From assembly GCA_017533165.1 (NCBI GenBank), contig JAFXIM010000016.1, positions 1 to 12,990 of the forward strand: 12,990 nt of DNA. Direction: 5' to 3'. The position numbers and the translations under genes were made by a program. The notes under the pieces were generated by a model. It was not told the origin of the DNA, did not search any database, and saw only the letters and a list, made by a program, of their open reading frames with translations. This stretch comes from Eggerthellaceae bacterium. Lineage in GTDB: Bacteria > Actinomycetota > Coriobacteriia > Coriobacteriales > Eggerthellaceae. The stretch's first letter is position 1; each line of letters opens with the position of its first letter. Positions 1 through 6,247 of the stretch are shown one piece after another.

Positions 1-62
1 CGTCCCTTTGCTTTTCCGTCGCGACACTGAGCCAAGTCGCCGACGGCTAGACCACCACAGCG
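1..62. other. Left-edge noncoding stretch downstream of gadB with an inverted repeat
   Basis: Bases 16-25 (CCGTCGCGAC) pair with 36-46 (GTCGCCGACGG) through a single-base bulge, around a 10-base loop. On the gadB strand this hairpin is followed by AAAAGCAAAG rather than a T-run, so it does not look like an intrinsic terminator of gadB. No credible gene is seen before the edge. It could stabilise the gadB mRNA end or belong to a repeat that continues outside the window. Confidence 0.45.
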
Positions 63-79
63 CTAACGACCGCTGTGGT
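54..79 (-). repeat. Hairpin spanning the gadB stop codon
   Basis: ACCACAGCG at 54-62 is the exact reverse complement of CGCTGTGGT at 71-79. The 8-base loop contains the gadB stop codon (63-65). No T-run follows on the minus strand. It lies in tandem with the hairpin at 16-46. The stem is clearly visible; a role in mRNA 3'-end stability or weak termination is inference. Confidence 0.5.
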
Positions 80-1553
80 CGAAGTGAGCCGCCGAAGCCG
101 CTCCCGAGACCGCAGCAGCACCCACGTCCGACGGAGCCGCGCCCGAAGCTGCAGCAAATCCACCAGAGCCCATCCCGGCAGGGGCGCTTACCTTCTCCAA
201 ATGAGCAATTTCAGCCTTCATGTCAGCCACGAACTTGATTGCCAAAGACATGGACAGATCGGCCCTGCACACAATGCGCTGGCAGATGACATCCTCCATG
301 TTCTCCGGCAAGGGGTACGCTGGCACCTGCCAGCCATGCATGCGAAGGCGATCATCGAGATCGTATAGCGACCAAGGCCTGGTTTCGCCATCCTTAAGAC
401 GCCAGCACAGAATGGGGATCTGCGTGGCCTCCTCTATCATCTCGAAGGGGCCCATGGCCTTGATTTCGCCCACCAGGTAGCGAGCCACGTCCATAGTGCG
501 CTGGTGCACCTCGCGATAGCCTTCGAAGCCGTTGCGTAAGAACACGTAATACTGGCCCACGATCTGCGACGCCGATCGGCTGAAGTTGATGGCCATGGTG
601 GCCTCCTGGCCGCCCAGGTAACTCACCCAGAAGATGAGCTCTTCGGGTAGCGCCTGCTCGGAGCGCCACAGAACCCAGCCGATGCCCGGATACACCAAGC
701 CGTATTTATGGCCGCTTGTGCTGATGGACCACACGTTGTCCAAACGGAAATCCCACTTGAGATGCGGCTCGATGAACGGAGCCACCATAGCGCCCGAAGC
801 CCCGTCAACGTGAATGCGCACGGGCACCTCAGCCGTTCGGTTGTATCGGGTCAACAGCTTGTCCAGGCCCGCCACATCATCGTAGCGACCCGTATACGTG
901 ATACCTAAGATGGCTACGATGCCTATGGTATGGTCATCCACGTAATCCATGACCGTATCCAAGTTGAGCGACAGGTGCTTCTCGTCCATGGGCACAAGGC
1001 GCATTTCTATATCCCAATAGCGGCAGAACTTTTCCCAGCATACCTGATACCCCGACGAGATTACCAAGTTGGGCCTATGTGCGGAATACACATCGATCCC
1101 CGCCTTTTCGGCAAGCTCCTTCCAGCGAAACAGCATGGCCAGACCACCCAGCATGCAAGCCTCGGATGAGCCAACCGTTGAGGTCCCCATAGGCTCCTCA
1201 GCAGCGTTTGCATGCCATAGATCGGCAAGCATGCTCACGCAGCGGTTTTCCAAGTCAGCGGTCATGGGGTATTCGTCCTTGTCGATTGCGTTCTTCTCCA
1301 ACGTACTCGACATAAGCTCAACCGCCTCAGGCTCCATATAGGTCTGCACGAAAGTGCAGAGGTTCTGATGGGCGTTTCCCTCAGTAGATAGGTATTCGCG
1401 AATCAACTCCGAAGCCACACGAGGATCGACCGGCTTCTTGTTAAAACGAGTGGTCGGCATGCCTTCGTCTGAGGTCACGGTTCCAAACACGGGACTCACC
1501 GAAGCCGTCTGCTTGTTGAGTTCCTTCAAGATGTTTCTGTGGCTATGCAGCAT
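63..1553 (-). CDS. gadB: Glutamate decarboxylase GadB (PLP-dependent)
   Basis: This cytoplasmic enzyme converts L-glutamate to GABA plus CO2, consuming a proton. The 496-residue protein shows the group II PLP decarboxylase fold: VGSSEACMLGG at about 127-137 (cofactor phosphate region), HVDGASGA at 248-255 with D250 facing the pyridine nitrogen, and SISTSGHKYG at 276-285 with K283 as the Schiff-base lysine. The substrate-side NLCTFVQTY near 64-72 resembles the E. coli Gad sequence. AGGAGG at 1559-1564 lies 5 bases before the ATG and fixes the start. E. coli GadB has about 466 residues; the excess is mostly an Ala/Gly/Ser-rich tail after residue 455, ending HFDHSGR. The gene follows gadC on the same strand after 157 bases, which makes a gadC-gadB operon. 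Family identity is near certain. Glutamate specificity is strongly supported by the GadC neighbour. Confidence 0.96.
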   Translation of the reverse strand: MLHSHRNILKELNKQTASVSPVFGTVTSDEGMPTTRFNKKPVDPRVASELIREYLSTEGNAHQNLCTFVQTYMEPEAVELMSSTLEKNAIDKDEYPMTADLENRCVSMLADLWHANAAEEPMGTSTVGSSEACMLGGLAMLFRWKELAEKAGIDVYSAHRPNLVISSGYQVCWEKFCRYWDIEMRLVPMDEKHLSLNLDTVMDYVDDHTIGIVAILGITYTGRYDDVAGLDKLLTRYNRTAEVPVRIHVDGASGAMVAPFIEPHLKWDFRLDNVWSISTSGHKYGLVYPGIGWVLWRSEQALPEELIFWVSYLGGQEATMAINFSRSASQIVGQYYVFLRNGFEGYREVHQRTMDVARYLVGEIKAMGPFEMIEEATQIPILCWRLKDGETRPWSLYDLDDRLRMHGWQVPAYPLPENMEDVICQRIVCRADLSMSLAIKFVADMKAEIAHLEKVSAPAGMGSGGFAAASGAAPSDVGAAAVSGAASAAHFDHSGR

Positions 1554-1710
1554 ATACGCCTCCTATTATCTGCTTTGATCTGCTCTCTAATTCGATCTCT
1601 TTGCACAAAGGTCTGTTCAGCGGATTCCTGCCGCGACGAAAGAGTCAGCCCCGCCTCCGCCAAGCCCGACACGCCAGCATCTCTTCACAAAGACTGTCAA
1701 CCAAAGCTTT
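1554..1710 (-). other. gadC-gadB intergenic gap
   Basis: This 157-base gap holds the gadB ribosome site but no gene. On the minus strand a perfect TTGACA occurs at 1700-1695, just after the gadC stop codon, but no good -10 hexamer follows at 16-18 bases. A secondary gadB promoter is therefore possible but not shown. No terminator hairpin was seen, which is consistent with co-transcription from gadC. Confidence 0.4.
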
Positions 1711-3252
1711 TTACACGTGCTTGAGCTTTGGCTTTGCGGCTATGGGCTCTTTGTCTTTGAGCTGCGCTCTGTCCGTCGTCCCATGAGCCGGCGTATGGTG
1801 CGTACCATCCCAGTGGTGTCGCAGTGCGTAGATAACGAAGGGTATGGCCACTGAAACCGCAAAGGACAGGGCCAGCGTGACTTCGTACACCATATTTGCC
1901 TGCGAGGTAAGGCTAGATGACGGGAAGAAGGAGACCACCAGGGTGACCACCGTCATGGCAAGGCCCACACCTGCAACAATCGCCTTGAAGGGGGTGCCGC
2001 CGGGAAGCTGGAAGGAACGCTCGAGATCCTGATGCTTGAGAATCAACTTAAAGTAGGCCAGGAAGAACAAGACGTAGGCAACCAGATAGATGACCACGGT
2101 AAGGCCAATAGCAGTCAGGTAGGCAACCGAGGAGCTCGAGCCGCCCGATAGAGCCATGGAGCCGCACAGCACGGCATCCCAAAACGTCACGATAACAGCC
2201 TGGATGATGACGGTCTTAACCGATACGCCATGCTTGTTCACCTTTGCGAAACTCGGCGGAATGATGCCCTCTCGAGCCGCCTCGAGCAGTGCGCGCGAAG
2301 GGCCCACGATCCACGCGGAAATCTCTGCCAGCACGCCAAGGGCAAGCAGTAGCGCGACGGCGAACACCATCCAGCCCATGCCGAAATGAGTGGCGAAAAT
2401 GGCCTCGAAGGCTTCGATAACGCCGTAGCTCATGTTTCCATCGAGTGTTGACGCAGACAGCGTGGTGGCAACCGCCATACCGCCAATCGCATCGAGAGCG
2501 ATGGCCAAAACGCACAACACGATCATAACGAGGGGATAGTTTCTGTGGGGGTTCTCAAGCTCGTTGACATGCGAGGCGGAAGCCTCTACGCCCATATACG
2601 CCAGAATGAACGAGGCGAAGATAACCAGCGTATCCACCTTGGTGAAGTCGGGAACGATCTCACGCGGGCTCAGCTGGAGCTGAGACACGCCCCCGGTAAG
2701 GAAGTACGCGATAAGACCGATGAGCAGGATGCTCACGGGCACCACGATGCCTCCGACAAAACCGACTTTAGAAATCTTCTCGGTCAGCTTGGTGCCTCCA
2801 AGCTGCGTTAACGTAAGAGCCCACACGATGATGGCAACGCCGAAGAACATGACAAGCGGATTGTTATACAGAGCATCCCACCCGACCACGTAGGAAAACG
2901 CAGCCAAGATGAAAAACGCCATGGTTACGAAGCCCACAGTGATCTGGAACCACTGGTAAAACAGGGCTGCAAAACCCCAGCGTTTTCCCAAAGAATTACC
3001 GACCCAGGCAAAGATACCGCCCGACTCCCATCCCTTCACCGTTGCCATCTCCGCAGCGCACATGGCAACGGGCAGAAACCACAGCACTCCGCCAACCACG
3101 AGGAAAAACACGAGGTGCAGGCCCGAAGATGCAAAGGTGGGGTATTCGTAAACCGTCATGACCATCGACGCAGTGATGGCAAAGAAACCAAAGAAGGTCA
3201 ACATGTTCTTGGAACCCGAAGACCTCATTGCAGGCTTTGCTCTTTCCGCCAT
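1711..3252 (-). CDS. gadC: Glutamate:GABA antiporter GadC
   Basis: This inner-membrane APC-superfamily antiporter brings glutamate in and exports GABA, completing the decarboxylation cycle with GadB. The 513-residue protein matches E. coli GadC along its whole length by recall: FFAITASMVMTVYEYPTF at about 23-40, GVEASASHVNELENP at 221-235 and LAEISAWIVGPSR at 308-320. Positions corresponding to E. coli Y30, E218, E304, W308, Y378 and Y382 appear as Y35, E223, E310, W314, Y389 and Y393 (alignment by eye). About 12 hydrophobic segments are present. The tail from residue 476 is rich in His (479, 480, 485, 486, 490, 512) and Lys, resembling the pH-gating C-plug. The ATG at 3252 is chosen because GGAAGGAG stands 9 bases before it. 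An in-frame TTG at 3279 would add 9 residues but lies upstream of that site. Confidence 0.95.
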   Translation of the reverse strand: MAERAKPAMRSSGSKNMLTFFGFFAITASMVMTVYEYPTFASSGLHLVFFLVVGGVLWFLPVAMCAAEMATVKGWESGGIFAWVGNSLGKRWGFAALFYQWFQITVGFVTMAFFILAAFSYVVGWDALYNNPLVMFFGVAIIVWALTLTQLGGTKLTEKISKVGFVGGIVVPVSILLIGLIAYFLTGGVSQLQLSPREIVPDFTKVDTLVIFASFILAYMGVEASASHVNELENPHRNYPLVMIVLCVLAIALDAIGGMAVATTLSASTLDGNMSYGVIEAFEAIFATHFGMGWMVFAVALLLALGVLAEISAWIVGPSRALLEAAREGIIPPSFAKVNKHGVSVKTVIIQAVIVTFWDAVLCGSMALSGGSSSSVAYLTAIGLTVVIYLVAYVLFFLAYFKLILKHQDLERSFQLPGGTPFKAIVAGVGLAMTVVTLVVSFFPSSSLTSQANMVYEVTLALSFAVSVAIPFVIYALRHHWDGTHHTPAHGTTDRAQLKDKEPIAAKPKLKHV

Positions 3253-3261
3253 GGCAAACAA

Positions 3262-3269
3262 CTCCTTCC
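3262..3269 (-). promoter_or_regulatory. Ribosome binding site deciding the gadC start
   Basis: GGAAGGAG on the minus strand lies 9 bases before the ATG at 3252, and inside the extension that a TTG start at 3279 would need. This favours the ATG. The site begins one base after the outer arm of the hairpin at 3271-3309. Confidence 0.75.
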
Positions 3270-3270
3270 G

Positions 3271-3309
3271 TTCAGACAAGCGCTGCCCGCATATGGCGGG
3301 CAGCCTGAA
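3271..3309 (-). promoter_or_regulatory. Hairpin in the gadC leader directly against the ribosome site
   Basis: The core is GCTGCCCGC (3282-3290), loop ATATG, GCGGGCAGC (3296-3304), a perfect 9-bp stem. An outer pair, TTCAG (3271-3275) with CTGAA (3305-3309), extends it across a 6-base bulge. No T-run follows, so it is not a classical terminator. It could be an RNA structure affecting gadC translation or a DNA operator for a dimeric regulator; the sequence does not decide. Confidence 0.6.
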
Positions 3310-3327
3310 TTCCCAATGAACGCTTTT

Positions 3328-3336
3328 GTTGTATCA
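3328..3336 (-). promoter_or_regulatory. Weak candidate gadC promoter (extended -10)
   Basis: The minus strand reads TGATACAAC, a TGn plus a 4/6 match to TATAAT, in the gadC upstream region. No good -35 hexamer is seen 17 bases upstream. Transcription from here would start near 3321 and include the leader hairpin. This is a tentative reading. Confidence 0.2.
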
Positions 3337-3440
3337 CCGCGCTTGTTGAGCCACAGCGTATGGCGTGCCACCGTCATCCAACGGAGGTGGGTTCGTATCC
3401 TTTCATTAAACAAAGCGGCGCCGCAAGGCAAAGCTTGATC

Positions 3441-3446
3441 TACAAT
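3441..3446 (+). promoter_or_regulatory. -10 element TACAAT for a probable leaderless transcript
   Basis: TACAAT (5/6 to consensus) lies only 8 bases before the ATG at 3455, so transcription would begin at or within a few bases of the start codon. No Shine-Dalgarno sequence precedes that ATG. No convincing -35 was found. Leaderless mRNAs are common in actinobacteria, which makes this reading plausible. Confidence 0.45.
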
Positions 3447-3454
3447 AGCCACCT

Positions 3455-4351
3455 ATGAACAGAACGCTCGCATACTCACTCTTGGTTTTCCTCGCCGGCT
3501 CAAGTTACGGCTTCATCGTGCCTGCAGTCAAAATAGCCAGTGCGCACGGCGTGGACGTGGCTGATTTCCTGCCCGCACAATACCTGCTTGCCTTCTTCAT
3601 CATGGGCGCGGTTACGCTGGCTAAAAGGATTGCCCTGCCCGAACCGAAAGAACTTGCCAAGCTTGCCGGTATAGGCCTGTTCACCTCGTGTACGTCGCTG
3701 TGCTATTACCGCGCCGTTGCCCTGCTTCCAAGCGCCGTAGCCCTCACCCTGCTGTTCCAGTTCGTCTGGATCGGCGTCATCCTCGAAAGCGTCGCGACAA
3801 GAAAACTTCCCAATCGCCCCACCGTGATCGCCGTAGCCATCGTTCTTGTGGGAACCGTGTTTGCGGCCGGCATTTTCGATTCAAGCTTCGCCAGCCTCGA
3901 TCCTGCGGGCATCGCCTTTGGATTGGGAAGCGCCGTCTTCTATTCGCTTTTCCTCTTCACGTCAGGGAAGGTGGGCACCGAGTACGCCGTACCCCTGAGA
4001 ACCATGATGCTCGCTCTAGGCGGGTTTATGATGACGTCTGCGCTCAACCCAAGCTTCTTCACAAATGCCCTTTGGGATCCAGCTATATGGCCTTACGCCC
4101 TTGCGCTCAGCTTCCTCGGGATCATCATTCCCACAAGCCTCATCGCACTTGGAAGCCCCAAGCTTCCCGCTGGCATGGTGACCATCATGGCCTCAAGCGA
4201 ACTTCCCGTAGGCGTGTTGGCCGCATGGCTCATCGTGGCTGACACCCCCACCCTACCGACCGTCATCGGCGTTGTTCTGGTTCTCCTAGGCATCGTGTAC
4301 AATCAGCTGCCAGCACTTAGAGAAAGCCTGAGGAAGAACGCCGATCATTAA
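3455..4351 (+). CDS. EamA/DMT-family membrane transporter
   Basis: This 298-residue protein has about ten hydrophobic segments in two EamA repeats (roughly 5-138 and 152-284), the usual drug/metabolite transporter layout. The second repeat ends with SSELPVGVLAAWLIVAD followed by TPTLPTVIGVVLVLLGIVY, close to the conserved last two helices of the family. It would act in the cytoplasmic membrane, often as an exporter of amino acids or related metabolites; the substrate cannot be read from the sequence. The first helix starts within ten residues of the ATG, which supports this start despite the missing ribosome site. The gene is divergent from gadC and convergent with the DegV gene. The tail ends in a short charged stretch, RESLRKNADH. 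Confidence 0.9.
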   Translation: MNRTLAYSLLVFLAGSSYGFIVPAVKIASAHGVDVADFLPAQYLLAFFIMGAVTLAKRIALPEPKELAKLAGIGLFTSCTSLCYYRAVALLPSAVALTLLFQFVWIGVILESVATRKLPNRPTVIAVAIVLVGTVFAAGIFDSSFASLDPAGIAFGLGSAVFYSLFLFTSGKVGTEYAVPLRTMMLALGGFMMTSALNPSFFTNALWDPAIWPYALALSFLGIIIPTSLIALGSPKLPAGMVTIMASSELPVGVLAAWLIVADTPTLPTVIGVVLVLLGIVYNQLPALRESLRKNADH

Positions 4352-4408
4352 TCGTGCTCTTAGTCTCAGGCTTGATTTCGAGCGTTTTCCGCTAAGCTTC
4401 TGAACCGC

Positions 4409-5266
4409 TTAGATCTGCTTGCCAAAGAAGGCGAGCGCAATGGCTCCCGGACCAGTATGCGTGCCAATAATGCTGCCGATATGGGTAACGGGCAGCTCTC
4501 CGTCATGATAGTCGGCATACAGGTCCTCACTATCGCGCATGTACTTGCGAAGAAGAGAGTCGGACAAGCCCGTGTAACCCAGACGCACTGGCCGTTCGAA
4601 ATCAATGCCACCCGCCTCGAAGATCTTGGCACGCAGAAGGTTGTTGCTCTGCCTGGAGCCGCGCGCCTTACCGACAAGCGCGATCTCGCCATCTACGGCA
4701 GCAATGACCGGCTTGATAGAAAGAAGACTGCCTGCTAGGGCAACATCCGACGAGATACGCCCGCCTTTCTTCAGGTACTCGAGCGTATCAAGGGCCGCCA
4801 TCACCGTGATCTCGCCCTTCTCGACATCAAGCGCCTGCGCGATCTCCCGTGCGCTCTTGCCTTCGGCGCGCATGGCTATCGCTCGGTCAACCAGCAAATA
4901 CTCACCCACGGATACGCTCAGGCTGTCTACGACAAAGACGCGTCCCTCATACTCAGCCGCCGCGGAGCAGGCACTCTCGTAAGTACCCGACAGTTTACTG
5001 GACAAGGTGATGACCACGGCAGTGTCCCCCGCCAAGGTAAGCTCTTCAAACACTTGCGCGAAATCAAAGGGGGTCGCTTGGCTTGTACGCGGAATCTCCG
5101 TGGACTCGATGAGCTTCTCGTAGAACTCATCAATGCTCAAATTCACTCCCTGGACATACTCCCCATCGGGAAAGATGGTCTTGAGCGAGACGATCGCAAT
5201 GCCGTTTTCAGCGGCATATTCGGAGCTCAAGTCAGCAGCAGAATCAACGACGATGCGAACAGACAT
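4409..5266 (-). CDS. DegV-family fatty-acid-binding protein (FakB-like)
   Basis: DegV/FakB proteins hold a single fatty acid and, in characterised Firmicutes, present it to the fatty acid kinase FakA for phosphorylation and entry into phospholipid synthesis. The 285 residues are the usual family length. Family signatures are in order: VDSAADLS at 7-14, TSQ at 61-63, SSKLSGTY at 89-96, VDS at 113-115, LEYLKKGGRIS at 162-172, IKPVI at 184-188 and GTHTGPGAIALAF at 268-280. No signal peptide or membrane segment is seen, so it is cytoplasmic. AGGAGG (cctcct at 5274-5279 on the plus strand) stands 7 bases before the ATG. No fakA gene is in the window, so the partner is inferred from the family. The gene is monocistronic, with its own leader features upstream. 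Confidence 0.92.
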   Translation of the reverse strand: MSVRIVVDSAADLSSEYAAENGIAIVSLKTIFPDGEYVQGVNLSIDEFYEKLIESTEIPRTSQATPFDFAQVFEELTLAGDTAVVITLSSKLSGTYESACSAAAEYEGRVFVVDSLSVSVGEYLLVDRAIAMRAEGKSAREIAQALDVEKGEITVMAALDTLEYLKKGGRISSDVALAGSLLSIKPVIAAVDGEIALVGKARGSRQSNNLLRAKIFEAGGIDFERPVRLGYTGLSDSLLRKYMRDSEDLYADYHDGELPVTHIGSIIGTHTGPGAIALAFFGKQI

Positions 5267-5289
5267 GGTGTTTCCTCCTGAATGTCAAA

Positions 5290-5308
5290 GCGCCTCCCAA
5301 GGAGACGC
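5290..5308 (-). promoter_or_regulatory. Leader hairpin upstream of the DegV gene
   Basis: On the minus strand GCGTCTCC, loop TTG, GGAGGCGC forms an 8-bp stem with one T·G wobble. TTTGA follows, and the ribosome site begins about 10 bases downstream. The short T-run makes it a poor terminator. It may be a leader structure controlling access to the start or a weak attenuator. Confidence 0.45.
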
Positions 5309-5346
5309 CCGATGGTGCTAAGTCATTTCACTTCATATATAGTAAT

Positions 5347-5370
5347 TGATAACCTTTTATAAGGTTTTCA
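5347..5370. promoter_or_regulatory. 24-base palindrome in AT-rich DNA upstream of the DegV gene
   Basis: TGATAACCTT (5347-5356) and AAGGTTTTCA (5361-5370) are reverse complements at 9 of 10 positions around TTAT. It sits about 80 bases before the DegV start, in the most AT-rich part of the gap (about 5320-5400), where a promoter is expected. It has the form of an operator for a dimeric repressor; the regulator is unknown. Confidence 0.45.
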
Positions 5371-5440
5371 TTACCCTAATAACTTAACATCTCTTTCATA
5401 AGGAATTCACAAGGCAACATCAGCCTCAACGCATCCATGA

Positions 5441-5472
5441 GAAAAGGGCATCGAAAACAATTCGATGCCCTT
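5441..5472 (-). terminator. Rho-independent terminator of the amino acid ABC operon
   Basis: AAGGGCATCGAA (5444-5455) and TTCGATGCCCTT (5461-5472) form a perfect 12-bp stem with a 5-base loop. On the minus strand the stem runs into TTTTC. It lies 22 bases beyond the stop of the ATPase gene and is the clearest terminator on that strand. Confidence 0.85.
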
Positions 5473-5493
5473 CGAACTCTGCCGAAAGCCAAG

Positions 5494-6231
5494 CTAGGAG
5501 ATATGACCCAGGAAGTCCTTGGTGCGCTCCGACTGGGGATTATCAAATACCTCTTCGGGCGTACCCTGCTCAACGATGACTCCGCCATCCATAAACACAA
5601 CGCGGTCGGCAACGTCGCGAGCAAATCCCATTTCATGAGTAACCACAATCATGGTCATACCGCCGCGCGCAAGCTCCTTCATGACGTTGAGAACGTCGCG
5701 GACGAGCTCGGGATCCAAGGCGCTCGTCGCCTCGTCAAACAGCATGACGCGGGGACCCATGGCGAGTGCTCGCGCGATGGCGACGCGCTGCTGCTGACCG
5801 CCAGAAAGCTGCGAAGGCTTGTAATCTGCGCGCTCAGCCAGGCCCACCTTCGCCAGCTCCTCCTCAGCGATGCGAGCCGCCTCTTCCTTTGAGCGCTTGA
5901 GTACCTTCTGCTGAGCAAGCATAACGTTGCCCTTGGCCGTCAGGTGCGGGAACAGATTGAAGTTCTGGAACACCATGCCCACCTTAGCGCGCACAGCGTT
6001 AATGTCGGTTTTCTTGTCGGTGATCTCGGTGTCCTCGAAGAATATCTTGCCACCCGTGGGCTCCTCGAGAAGGTTTACGCAGCGAAGCAAGGTGGACTTA
6101 CCCGAACCCGAAGGGCCCAAGATTACCACTACCTCGCCACGATGAACGTCAAGGTCAACACCACGCAGAACCACCAGATCGCCAAAGCTCTTCTGCAGGT
6201 TTTCGATGCGTACTACGACTTCGTTTTCCAT
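5494..6231 (-). CDS. Polar amino acid ABC transporter ATPase (GlnQ/HisP/ArtP family)
   Basis: This is the ATP-hydrolysing subunit of the importer encoded by the two genes before it; it works as a dimer at the cytoplasmic face. The 245 residues contain Walker [10 protein letters not shown] at 39-47, Q-loop Q89, signature LSGGQ at 142-146, Walker B VMLFDE at 162-167, D-loop SALD at 170-173 and switch histidine H199 in [23 protein letters not shown] near 93-106 and the C-terminal [13 protein letters not shown] are typical of the polar amino acid (PAAT) ATPases. A loose purine-rich ribosome site (AGGAAAGG) lies about 10 bases before the ATG. The start comes 16 bases after the permease stop, so translation is probably coupled. 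The family resemblance does not fix the ligand. Confidence 0.95.
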   Translation of the reverse strand: MENEVVVRIENLQKSFGDLVVLRGVDLDVHRGEVVVILGPSGSGKSTLLRCVNLLEEPTGGKIFFEDTEITDKKTDINAVRAKVGMVFQNFNLFPHLTAKGNVMLAQQKVLKRSKEEAARIAEEELAKVGLAERADYKPSQLSGGQQQRVAIARALAMGPRVMLFDEATSALDPELVRDVLNVMKELARGGMTMIVVTHEMGFARDVADRVVFMDGGVIVEQGTPEEVFDNPQSERTKDFLGHIS

Positions 6232-6247
6232 GATTCACGCACCTTTC

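Noticed and set aside
8..368. Overlapping plus-strand open frames opposite the end of gadB
   Set aside because: They are Arg/Pro/Ser-rich antisense readings of the gadB tail, with no domain signature or ribosome site.
1695..1700. Perfect TTGACA on the minus strand after gadC as a gadB promoter
   Set aside because: No acceptable -10 hexamer at 16-18 bases; a single hexamer match is expected by chance.
3253..3279. Nine-residue N-terminal extension of GadC from a TTG
   Set aside because: The good ribosome site GGAAGGAG lies within this extension and points to the ATG at 3252.
4392..4412. CTAAGC/GCTTAG inverted repeat between the convergent EamA and DegV genes
   Set aside because: Only 6 bp, 9-base loop and no T-run on either strand; too weak to call a terminator.
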